From an uncultured Clostridia bacterium (GTDB lineage: Bacteria; Bacillota; Clostridia; Oscillospirales; Acutalibacteraceae): a stretch of DNA of 12,515 nt. Shown here piece after piece: positions 7,000 to 12,376 of the stretch. Under the pieces are notes generated by a model that saw nothing but the letters and a program-made list of their open reading frames with translations, did not search any database and was not told the origin of the DNA. Each line of letters starts with the position of its first letter. Within the stretch, counting starts at the first letter, position 1. The stretch is from positions 1 to 12,515 of the forward strand of contig CALFPM010000146.1 in assembly GCA_937919155.1 (NCBI GenBank), written 5' to 3'. Made by a program: the position numbers and the translations under genes.

Positions 7000-8094
7000 A
7001 TGGCAACAATAAAATTCAGGAATGTTGTGAAAGCCTTTGATAACGGAAAAGTTACGGTCATCCCCGACCTTTCTCTTGAGATTGCAGACAAGGAATTCAT
7101 CTGCCTTGTGGGGCCGTCAGGCTGCGGAAAATCCACAACGCTGCGGATGATTGCAGGGTTGGAGGAAATCACCTCGGGTGAGCTTTATATCGATGAGCGC
7201 GAGGTCAACAATGTTGCACCCAAAGACAGAGACATTGCAATGGTTTTTCAGAGCTATGCGCTGTACCCTCATATGAGTGTGTATAAGAACATGGCATTTG
7301 CATTGAAACTGAAAAAAATGCCCAAAGATGAAATTGACAGAAAAGTGCGCTGGGCGGCAAAAATACTGGATATTGAACCTTATCTTGACCGCAAGCCTCG
7401 CGCACTTTCAGGCGGTCAGCGCCAAAGAGTCGCCCTCGGAAGAGCCATGGTAAGAAACCCGAAGGTTTTTTTGCTTGATGAGCCGCTTTCCAATCTTGAT
7501 GCCAAACTCCGCACGGAAATGCGCAGTCAGATAACCTCACTTCACCAAAAACTGCAAACGACTTTTGTATATGTAACCCACGATCAGACGGAAGCAATGA
7601 CAATGGCCGACAGAATTGTTGTTATGGATAAAGGAGTAATACAACAGGTTGACACGCCACAGATGCTGTATCACGAGCCTGCAAATATGTTTGTTGCAGG
7701 ATTCATCGGATCACCCGCTATGAACTTCTTTGATGCCGAGGTATCGGATAGCAAAATCAGATTTTCAGGGCATGAATTTGAGTTAAACGAATCGCAAAAA
7801 GCCACTCTCTCTGCATATTCGGGCAAGGACATAATCATAGGCATCCGACCCGAGCATTTCTTCGCCGCAAACGAATCAGAATCCACACGTAATATTTGCA
7901 AAATGACGGTCACAACAGAGATTGCCGAAATGACAGGAAACGAATCCAACATTTATTTTATGATTAACGGCAAAAGGCACATTGCCAGCATAAAAACAGA
8001 TCAAAAGTATCACAGCGGTGAAACCGTGAACCTTGGTTTCAACTGCTCTGACGTTCATTTTTTCGACAAAGGTACAACAAAAACAATAATATAA
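7000..8094 (+). CDS. ABC transporter ATPase, MsmK/UgpC/MalK type
   Basis: 364 residues; hydrolyses ATP in the cytoplasm to power the importer. Walker A GPSGCGKST (38-46), Q-loop Gln84, signature LSGGQRQR (136-143), Walker B VFLLDEP (156-162) and switch His194 in VTHDQTEAM are all intact. The C-terminal third (after about 235) carries the TOBE-type regulatory domain, with IGIRPEHF near 286-293. The start has AAAGGA upstream. Many Firmicutes use one shared MsmK for several importers, so a dedicated copy within the operon is worth noting. It is the last gene; a terminator follows within a few bases. Confidence 0.95.
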   Translation: MATIKFRNVVKAFDNGKVTVIPDLSLEIADKEFICLVGPSGCGKSTTLRMIAGLEEITSGELYIDEREVNNVAPKDRDIAMVFQSYALYPHMSVYKNMAFALKLKKMPKDEIDRKVRWAAKILDIEPYLDRKPRALSGGQRQRVALGRAMVRNPKVFLLDEPLSNLDAKLRTEMRSQITSLHQKLQTTFVYVTHDQTEAMTMADRIVVMDKGVIQQVDTPQMLYHEPANMFVAGFIGSPAMNFFDAEVSDSKIRFSGHEFELNESQKATLSAYSGKDIIIGIRPEHFFAANESESTRNICKMTVTTEIAEMTGNESNIYFMINGKRHIASIKTDQKYHSGETVNLGFNCSDVHFFDKGTTKTII

Positions 8095-8096
8095 AA

Positions 8097-8135
8097 AGCC
8101 TCCGAAGCCATCTGGCAACGGAGGCTGATTTTATT
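8097..8135. terminator. Bidirectional terminator between the ABC operon and the MraY-like gene
   Basis: Outer stem AGCCTCCG (8097-8104) / CGGAGGCT (8119-8126) with an inner GCCA/TGGC stem (8107-8110, 8113-8116). On the plus strand GATTTTATTT follows, overlapping the stop codon of the convergent gene. On the minus strand a T-rich run (TTTTTATATT) follows. It can end both convergent transcripts. Confidence 0.85.
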
Positions 8136-9084
8136 TCATCGCAATAACAGTCACTGCTGAGATAAGCGCCTGAATCATACAGAATCTGAAAATAACCTGA
8201 GTATTTGACCATCCCTTGTTCTTTCTGAAATGGTCGTGAAGAGGTGTGCGGATATTTTTGAACGCGTTGATTTTGAGGAATCTGATAAGTGAAACCTTAG
8301 CAATGCCGAGAAGACCGTCAAGGCAAATCACAAGACAGAGAGGAATTGTGAGAAGGATATTTCCTGTTTTAAGCACACAAAAACAAAGGAAAAGTCCGAG
8401 CGCTCTCGAGCCTGCATCGCCCATCATCATTGTGCTGGGTTCTGCATTCTTCCAAAGATAAGGTATAAGAACAAGAATCATAAGAATAACAAGCGTGTTG
8501 ATGCGTGTATCCATACCGAGCATTGAGCCTGCCGCCATAACCGAAACAAGAGAAACGGTTGTGAGACTGCCGCAGAAACCGTCAATACCGTCACAGCAGT
8601 TAACTGCATTAATAAGCATCCACACAAGCACGGCAGCTATAACCCCAAAGAGGACGGGATGAATGTTAAGCTCCGCACCGAAAAGCGAAACGCTTGTGAG
8701 ATTCTGATTGAAGTAAACAAAGTTCGCCGCAGTAAGAGCTGAAATAACAAGGTCAATGGCACCTTTTTTATATTCGCCCCAGGGCTTTTCAGCTCGGTCA
8801 TCAAGATAACCTGAAAGCATACCGAAGAAAATCAAAATGTAATAAAAAATATACTCAAGAGAAACGGGAACAAAAAGCACAGCTGCAATAATAAAAGCAC
8901 AGACAAAAACTATGCCCGCTCCCCTCACCTTGCCTGCAGAAAGCTTGCCGTTGAAAGCGAACTCTCTGCCCTGGTCCTTAGGCAGCTTATTCTTGAAAAG
9001 TGCAAGAAGCACTCCGCAAATACCGACTGAGCCGATTACCATAAGTACATAAAAAAGTTTATCATGCAACAGATTACAAAGCAT
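8131..9084 (-). CDS. MraY/WecA-superfamily phospho-sugar transferase, divergent MraY paralog
   Basis: 317 residues, a polytopic membrane enzyme of the family that moves a phospho-sugar from a UDP-sugar onto a polyprenyl phosphate; MraY itself makes lipid I for peptidoglycan. Visible motifs: LDDRAE (94-99, Mg-binding Asp pair), NCCDGIDG (162-169), MMGDAGSRALG (220-230) and PLHDHFRKNKGW (281-292). About ten hydrophobic segments fit the fold. Length matches Gram-positive MraY (~320). Differences from ordinary MraY: the N-terminal 'GTPTMGG' region is replaced by GKVRGAG (51-57), and the HHH motif reads His-Asp-His (283-285). The gene is outside any division/cell-wall cluster. ATG 9084 has GGAGG six bases upstream. 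An in-frame ATG 28 codons earlier would precede the promoter's -10. It could be the organism's MraY or a paralog for another lipid-linked sugar; I favour a paralog. Confidence 0.82.
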   Translation of the reverse strand: MLCNLLHDKLFYVLMVIGSVGICGVLLALFKNKLPKDQGREFAFNGKLSAGKVRGAGIVFVCAFIIAAVLFVPVSLEYIFYYILIFFGMLSGYLDDRAEKPWGEYKKGAIDLVISALTAANFVYFNQNLTSVSLFGAELNIHPVLFGVIAAVLVWMLINAVNCCDGIDGFCGSLTTVSLVSVMAAGSMLGMDTRINTLVILMILVLIPYLWKNAEPSTMMMGDAGSRALGLFLCFCVLKTGNILLTIPLCLVICLDGLLGIAKVSLIRFLKINAFKNIRTPLHDHFRKNKGWSNTQVIFRFCMIQALISAVTVIAMK

Positions 9085-9114
9085 AAAATACCTCCGTAAA
9101 AATTTTACCAAGTA

Positions 9115-9143
9115 ATAATAACACACAAAAATATATTTTTCAA
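9115..9143 (-). promoter_or_regulatory. Promoter of the MraY-like gene
   Basis: On the minus strand TTGAAA (9138-9143), a 17-base spacer (9121-9137) and TATTAT (9115-9120). Transcription would begin near 9108, giving a leader of about 24 bases that contains GGAGG. Confidence 0.75.
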
Positions 9144-9154
9144 TATCATTTGGT

Positions 9155-9183
9155 TTGACTTTATGCATTTTTAGGGTTATACT
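9155..9183 (+). promoter_or_regulatory. Promoter of the sugar kinase-trmB-P-loop run
   Basis: TTGACT (9155-9160), a 17-base spacer and TATACT (9178-9183). Its -35 element is only 11 bases from the -35 of the opposing MraY-like promoter, so a factor binding between them could act on both. Confidence 0.8.
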
Positions 9184-9214
9184 TTACAAATAGTATGTTT
9201 ATGGAGTTGTTACT

Positions 9215-10063
9215 ATGAAAATTATTGCCATAGGCGAAATAATATTCGATATTTTTAACGGTGAAGCCGAAATCGGCGGCGCACCGCTGAATTTCTGCGC
9301 TCACTGCGCAGCCTTGGGTGCGGAAAGCGCACTCATTTCTGCCATCGGCAATGATGAGTTGGGCACAAAAGCGCTGAACGAACTGAAAAACTTTGGTGTA
9401 GATACTCAATATGTTCAAAAAAACAGTTTTCCCACAGGACAATGCATTGTCACCGTTAAAAACGGAAAACCCGAATATAATGTCCTCCGTCCCACGGCAT
9501 ATGACAAAATCGTTTCAACCAACGAAAAACTCCGTGCCGATGTTTTTGCATTCGGAACACTTATACAGCGCGATGACGAGTCCCTCAAAGCCACACAAAA
9601 CATCCTCCAAAACGGCGAATTCGGAGAAATTTTCTGTGATATAAACCTTCGCAACGGCTGCTATGACGCAGATTCCTGCCGCCTTTGCCTTGAAAATGCA
9701 ACCATACTCAAAATCAGCGATGAAGAAGAGCCTATGCTCAGAGGTTTCGGATTCTATAAAACAGAAGAAGCCGAAAAAGACATCATAAAATCAATCTGCA
9801 ATGCATTCAGCAATATCCGCCTTATTCTTTACACAAAAGGCGAAAACGGCTCAACAATTTACGACAAATCAAACAATAAATTTTACGATATATCCGCTGT
9901 CAAAGCAGATGTGGTCTCTACAGTGGGTGCGGGCGACAGCTACAGCGCTGCATTTCTCTGCGAATACCTGAAAAGCGGAGATATCAAGGCATCTGCCGAA
10001 GCAGGCGCAAAGCTCAGCGCATTTGTGGTTGCACACAGAGGTGCCGTACCTAAATCAGAATAA
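9215..10063 (+). CDS. PfkB-family carbohydrate kinase (fructokinase-like)
   Basis: 282 residues; phosphorylates a free sugar with ATP in the cytoplasm. The N-terminal substrate motif is EIGGAPLNFCAHCAALGAES (19-38), close to fructokinase GGAPANVA. A DINLRNG segment (142-148) corresponds to the D-x-N-x-R of fructokinases. The second PfkB signature, VSTVGAGDSYSAAFL (234-248), holds the catalytic Asp241; the common form is GAGDAF, so Ser242 is a mild variant. It is slightly shorter than typical fructokinases (300-320). The start has GGAG eight bases upstream. It is first in a three-gene run driven by the promoter at 9155. Fructokinase is the best guess; another ketose or nucleoside kinase of the family remains possible. 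Confidence 0.87.
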   Translation: MKIIAIGEIIFDIFNGEAEIGGAPLNFCAHCAALGAESALISAIGNDELGTKALNELKNFGVDTQYVQKNSFPTGQCIVTVKNGKPEYNVLRPTAYDKIVSTNEKLRADVFAFGTLIQRDDESLKATQNILQNGEFGEIFCDINLRNGCYDADSCRLCLENATILKISDEEEPMLRGFGFYKTEEAEKDIIKSICNAFSNIRLILYTKGENGSTIYDKSNNKFYDISAVKADVVSTVGAGDSYSAAFLCEYLKSGDIKASAEAGAKLSAFVVAHRGAVPKSE

Positions 10064-10086
10064 ACATAATTAAGTGGTGAACAGAT

Positions 10087-10755
10087 ATGAGAATGAGAAA
10101 GAAAAAACACCTTGAAGAACGCCTCGCTGAATGCAGCAATCTTTTGCAGCTTTTCAGCGATGACAGCAATTACCTCACAGCTATCGAAAAGAAAGAATAT
10201 ATCGATACTCAGGCTCTTTTTGGCAACGATAACCCCGTTGTGCTTGAAATCGGTTGCGGAAAAGGCAGTTTCGCTTGCGAGCTTGCAAAAAGAAACCCCG
10301 ATATGAATGTGCTTGCACTTGAAAAGTGTTCCAATGTTCTTGTTATAGCCTGCGAAAAAGGTATGAAAGAAAATATTCCCAACCTCAGATTTTTGCGTAT
10401 CGGTGCAGAATTCCTTGAAAAATACATAAAGCCCGAATCCATAGAACGCATATATCTCAATTTTTCCTGCCCCTATCCCAAAAAAGCTTATGAAAACCGC
10501 CGATTGACGAATCCCAGGTTTCTGAAAAGTTACGAAGTTATTCTCAAAAAGGGTGCGGAAATACACCAAAAAACAGATAACGTTCACTTTTTCGAATATT
10601 CAATTGAACAACTTTCAGGCTACGGTTTCAGGCTGAAAAACATATCTCTTGACCTTCACAACAGTGATTTCGAAGGAAACATCGTAACCGAGTACGAGCA
10701 AAAGTTTGCATCTCAGGGTATGCCCATACACAGACTTGAAGCCTATCTTAAATAA
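10087..10755 (+). CDS. trmB: tRNA (guanine-46-N7)-methyltransferase
   Basis: 222 residues; transfers a methyl group from S-adenosylmethionine to N7 of G46 in the variable loop of tRNA. The SAM-binding motif VLEIGCGKGSF (52-62) and the C-terminal TEYEQKF (201-207), characteristic of TrmB, are clear, as is HQKTDN (160-165). The central catalytic motif, usually NF(P/S)DPWPK, reads NFSCPYPK (125-132), so the conserved Asp is Cys128 and the following RH is AY. The rest of the motif (ENRRLTNPRFL) is conventional. It starts 23 bases after the kinase gene behind a weak GGTG ribosome binding site; Met1 (10087) and Met3 (10093) are both possible starts. A tRNA gene (tRNA-Pro) lies 0.7 kb downstream but in a separate unit. 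Confidence 0.93.
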   Translation: MRMRKKKHLEERLAECSNLLQLFSDDSNYLTAIEKKEYIDTQALFGNDNPVVLEIGCGKGSFACELAKRNPDMNVLALEKCSNVLVIACEKGMKENIPNLRFLRIGAEFLEKYIKPESIERIYLNFSCPYPKKAYENRRLTNPRFLKSYEVILKKGAEIHQKTDNVHFFEYSIEQLSGYGFRLKNISLDLHNSDFEGNIVTEYEQKFASQGMPIHRLEAYLK

Positions 10756-10767
10756 GAGGAAATCGGT

Positions 10768-11280
10768 ATGGTAATTCTGATTACGGGTGCATCCCATTCA
10801 GGCAAGACTCTTCTGGCACAAAAACTTTTGGAAAAATACAAATATCCGTATCTTTCAATCGACCATCTCAAAATGGGTTTGATCCGCAGCAAAAACACAG
10901 AGCTCACCCCCATGGATGACGATAAATTAACCCCGTATTTGTGGCCCATCGTCCGTGAAATGATTAAAACAGCTATCGAAAACAAGCAGAACCTCATCGT
11001 TGAGGGGTGCTACATTCCTTTTGACTGGCAAAAACATTTCACCTCAGAATATCTCGGAAATATAAAGTTCGTCTGCATTGTTCTGAGTGAAGATTATATC
11101 AGAAATCATTTTGATGATATAAGAAAATATGCAAATGTCATTGAAAACCGTTTGCTTGATGAGTGTCTCTCCGCTGAATGGGTTACAAAAGAAAATGCAT
11201 ATTTTTTAACAGAAGCCAAAAAGCACAACGCGGACATTATTCTTGTTGACGAAGAATATAATGTTGACATTGATTTGTAA
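10768..11280 (+). CDS. P-loop NTPase / small-molecule kinase-like protein of unknown substrate
   Basis: 170 residues. A Walker A motif GASHSGKT (7-14) sits at the end of the first strand (VILITG). Asp32-His33 in SIDHLKMGL fits the second-strand acidic residue of adenylate-kinase or 2-phosphoglycerate-kinase-like folds. NLIVEGCYIPF resembles the 'vivEGvh' strand of such kinases. IKFVCIVLSEDYIRNHFDDIRKYA looks like a lid or base-binding region. AGAGG eight bases before ATG supports the start, 12 bases after trmB. The substrate is not recognised and I do not assign a pathway; the operon partners (sugar kinase, tRNA methylase) do not settle it. Confidence 0.65.
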   Translation: MVILITGASHSGKTLLAQKLLEKYKYPYLSIDHLKMGLIRSKNTELTPMDDDKLTPYLWPIVREMIKTAIENKQNLIVEGCYIPFDWQKHFTSEYLGNIKFVCIVLSEDYIRNHFDDIRKYANVIENRLLDECLSAEWVTKENAYFLTEAKKHNADIILVDEEYNVDIDL

Positions 11281-11293
11281 AATCACATAATGT

Positions 11294-11342
11294 TTTACGG
11301 TGTGTCCGACCGACAAACAAAAACAATCAGACTCACCGTAAA
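11294..11342. repeat. Imperfect inverted repeat downstream of the P-loop gene
   Basis: TTTACGGTG (11294-11302) pairs with CACCGTAAA (11334-11342). After one T-T mismatch the stem continues with GTC (11304-11306) / GAC (11330-11332). The central loop is long (about 23 bases) and no T run follows, so it is not a standard terminator, although it sits 13 bases after the operon's last stop codon. It may mark the 3' end of the operon transcript or be a protein-binding site. Confidence 0.4.
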
Positions 11343-11392
11343 CCCCTATTTCGGATAACAAAGAAAAAATTTGAAATTTTTAAAATTTTGTC

Positions 11393-11420
11393 TTGACATT
11401 TCGGAATTCTGTGTTATAAT
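11393..11420 (+). promoter_or_regulatory. Consensus promoter of tRNA-Pro
   Basis: Full-consensus TTGACA (11393-11398) and TATAAT (11415-11420) with a 16-base spacer, preceded by an A/T-tract region (about 11360-11390) that resembles an UP element. The leader between promoter and tRNA contains a small TGAGC/GCTCA hairpin. Confidence 0.9.
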
Positions 11421-11461
11421 AGCATTCGTTGAGCACGAAAGCTCAGCGTAAAACCAAATAT

Positions 11462-11537
11462 CCGGGTGTGGCGCAGTTGGTAGCGCGCTTGACTGGGGGT
11501 CAAGAGGCCGTGAGTTCAAGTCTCGCCACTCGGACCA
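11462..11537 (+). tRNA. tRNA-Pro (anticodon GGG)
   Basis: 76 bases fold as a standard cloverleaf. Acceptor CCGGGTG/CACTCGG (one G-T pair); D stem GCGC/GCGC with loop AGTTGGTA; anticodon stem CTTGA/TCAAG with loop CTGGGGG, giving anticodon GGG at positions 34-36; variable loop AGGCC; T stem GTGAG/CTCGC (one T-G pair) with loop TTCAAGT; discriminator A and an encoded CCA end. GGG reads proline CCC and CCU codons. Confidence 0.95.
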
Positions 11538-11549
11538 AAGGACGAAAAT

Positions 11550-11597
11550 CCGAACTATCTCTTTAAAATAGGAGATGCGTTCGGGTTTTTTCTTTTA
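11550..11597 (+). terminator. Terminator of tRNA-Pro
   Basis: CCGAAC (11550-11555) pairs with GTTCGG (11579-11584). An additional ATCTC/GAGAT stem lies inside, and GTTTTTTCTTTT follows. Confidence 0.85.
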
Positions 11598-11620
11598 TAC
11601 AGTCTTATAGAATAGGAAAA

Positions 11621-11642
11621 CGGGGATGATGATTCATCCCCG
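11621..11642 (-). terminator. Terminator of the 55-residue protein gene
   Basis: A perfect 9-bp stem CGGGGATGA (11621-11629) / TCATCCCCG (11634-11642) with a four-base loop. On the minus strand it is followed by TTTTCC, about 20 bases after the stop codon of the small gene. Confidence 0.8.
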
Positions 11643-11661
11643 CCAACTGATAATTTATTGA

Positions 11662-11829
11662 TTATGCAGTTTCTTTTTCCTTTTCGGATTTCCACTTTTC
11701 AAAGGCCTCTCTGCCTTCTTCCGTGTTGTAGAATTTTTCGATTTCCGGGAGAAGAACTCTTGCCAGAGCTTCTATTGCGTTCTCCGGAATTCCTGTTCCG
11801 AAATCTTTTTCATTTTTTGTGTTTTCCAT
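11662..11829 (-). CDS. Small helical protein of unknown function, 55 residues
   Basis: The protein is charged and probably two helices: residues 16-34 (PENAIEALARVLLPEIEKF) and 37-53 (TEEGREAFEKWKSEKEK). I recall similar 'LARxLLPEIxxFYxxEEGxxxFxxW' small proteins as common in Clostridia, often near mobile-element genes, but cannot verify this. ATG 11829 is preferred. The AAAGGAG ribosome binding site is 17 bases away, with a perfect GCGAA-TAC-TTCGC hairpin filling that gap. Upstream in-frame TTG (11859) and GTG (11856) have no ribosome binding site. The gene has its own consensus promoter and a strong terminator, which argues that it is real and regulated. It lies convergent to tRNA-Pro. It contains no recognised catalytic or DNA-binding motif. 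Confidence 0.68.
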   Translation of the reverse strand: MENTKNEKDFGTGIPENAIEALARVLLPEIEKFYNTEEGREAFEKWKSEKEKETA

Positions 11830-11865
11830 GCGAAGTATTCGCTTTTCTCCTTTCACCAAAGGAGA
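11830..11865 (-). promoter_or_regulatory. Structured leader: hairpin hiding the ribosome binding site plus start-adjacent hairpin
   Basis: On the minus strand TCTCCTTT (11858-11865) pairs perfectly with AAAGGAGA (11846-11853) around GGTG, burying the ribosome binding site of the 55-residue gene. A second hairpin GCGAA-TAC-TTCGC (11830-11842) abuts the ATG; folded, it would cut the spacing from 17 to about 4 bases. Read on the plus strand, the first hairpin is followed by ATTTTT and could instead be a plus-strand terminator. Confidence 0.5.
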
Positions 11866-11910
11866 TTTTTAAACTATGAAAAACCAACATTCACAAAAGT
11901 CCTCGTTTAT

Positions 11911-11939
11911 ATTCTAAACCATTTCAATAGTTTTGTCAA
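11911..11939 (-). promoter_or_regulatory. Promoter of the 55-residue protein gene
   Basis: On the minus strand TTGACA (11934-11939), a 17-base spacer and TAGAAT (11911-11916). The predicted transcript start near 11904 gives a leader of about 75 bases that contains the two hairpins. Confidence 0.75.
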
Positions 11940-11981
11940 ATTTTTCTTAAAGGTTGCAAAAGTATGATTTATTACAACTAA

Positions 11982-12251
11982 AAAATAGTTTTTGGAAAAA
12001 TATATGAAAATACTAAAGATGGACTTACATCAAGTGGTACTCTAGAACCAATTACCAACAGACGTATCAGTGTTCTAATAATTAACGATAACGATAGCGA
12101 AGCCAAAGTAAATATCGGACTTGCATCATCACCATCTGATGATACATGTAAATTAAATATTTCTAAAGATAAAAAAATTATCGTTTTAACCGATAGCGAT
12201 AACGCAGGAAAACAAATAAGAAATTATCTAAAAAACATATTTTTCTTGTAA
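11982..12251 (+). pseudogene. Start-less coding remnant with Toprim-like end (RNase M5-like?)
   Basis: An 89-codon open frame between stop codons (TAA 11979 and TAA 12249) with no ATG, GTG or TTG start in frame and no ribosome binding site, in an AT-rich stretch. The C-terminal part, KKIIVLTDSDNAGKQIRNYL, matches the second Toprim motif (hydrophobic strand then T-D-x-D-x-A/G-x-x-I-R-x-x-L). Clostridial RNase M5-like proteins are the closest family I recall. The catalytic Glu strand (EGKxD) expected upstream is absent. The first half is unrecognised, with RRISVLIINDNDSEAKVN echoing the Toprim segment. The AT richness and A/T-ending codons differ from the surrounding genes, suggesting an old or imported fragment. 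It could also be non-coding sequence that happens to be open. Confidence 0.42.
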
Positions 12252-12287
12252 AAATCGAATAAATTAAAAATATTTTTAGAAAAGTAC

Positions 12288-12316
12288 TTGACAAACAAGA
12301 TTTTAGGATGTATAAT
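12288..12316 (+). promoter_or_regulatory. Consensus argG promoter
   Basis: Perfect TTGACA (12288-12293), a 17-base spacer and perfect TATAAT (12311-12316). The transcript would start near 12323, leaving a leader of about 54 bases. Confidence 0.92.
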
Positions 12317-12322
12317 TATGCA
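12309..12322. promoter_or_regulatory. Possible ARG box over the argG -10
   Basis: TGTATAATTATGCA is an imperfect palindrome matching 12 of 14 positions of the arginine-repressor consensus TGAATAATTATTCA, and it overlaps the -10 element. A further AT-rich segment with ATTCA lies at 12335-12343. Repression by ArgR/AhrC when arginine is plentiful would fit an arginine biosynthesis gene, but part of the match comes from the -10 itself. Confidence 0.4.
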
Positions 12323-12340
12323 CATATAAACAAGAAATAT

Positions 12341-12358
12341 TCACCCGTGTGTGGGTGA
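12341..12358 (+). other. Hairpin in the argG leader
   Basis: TCACCC (12341-12346) pairs with GGGTGA (12353-12358) around GTGTGT, ending three bases before the AGGAGG ribosome binding site (12362-12367). It may stabilise the message or influence ribosome access; no T run follows. Confidence 0.5.
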
Positions 12359-12376
12359 CGCAGGAGGATTTGTAAC

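Noticed and set aside
7205..7603. Open frame of 132 codons on the minus strand within the ATPase gene
   Set aside because: Antisense to the conserved Walker A to Walker B region of the ATPase; no independent coding signal.
9085..9168. 28-residue N-terminal extension of the MraY-like protein
   Set aside because: The extension overlaps its own promoter; ATG 9084 has GGAGG six bases upstream.
9940..10587. Open frame of 215 codons on the minus strand, opposite the sugar kinase and trmB genes
   Set aside because: It crosses two well-supported genes; its Phe/Cys/Ile-rich sequence is typical of antisense translation.
11462..12290. tRNA-Pro as an attachment site of an integrated element
   Set aside because: No copy of the tRNA 3' end, integrase or flanking repeat is present in the window, although an AT-rich remnant lies downstream.
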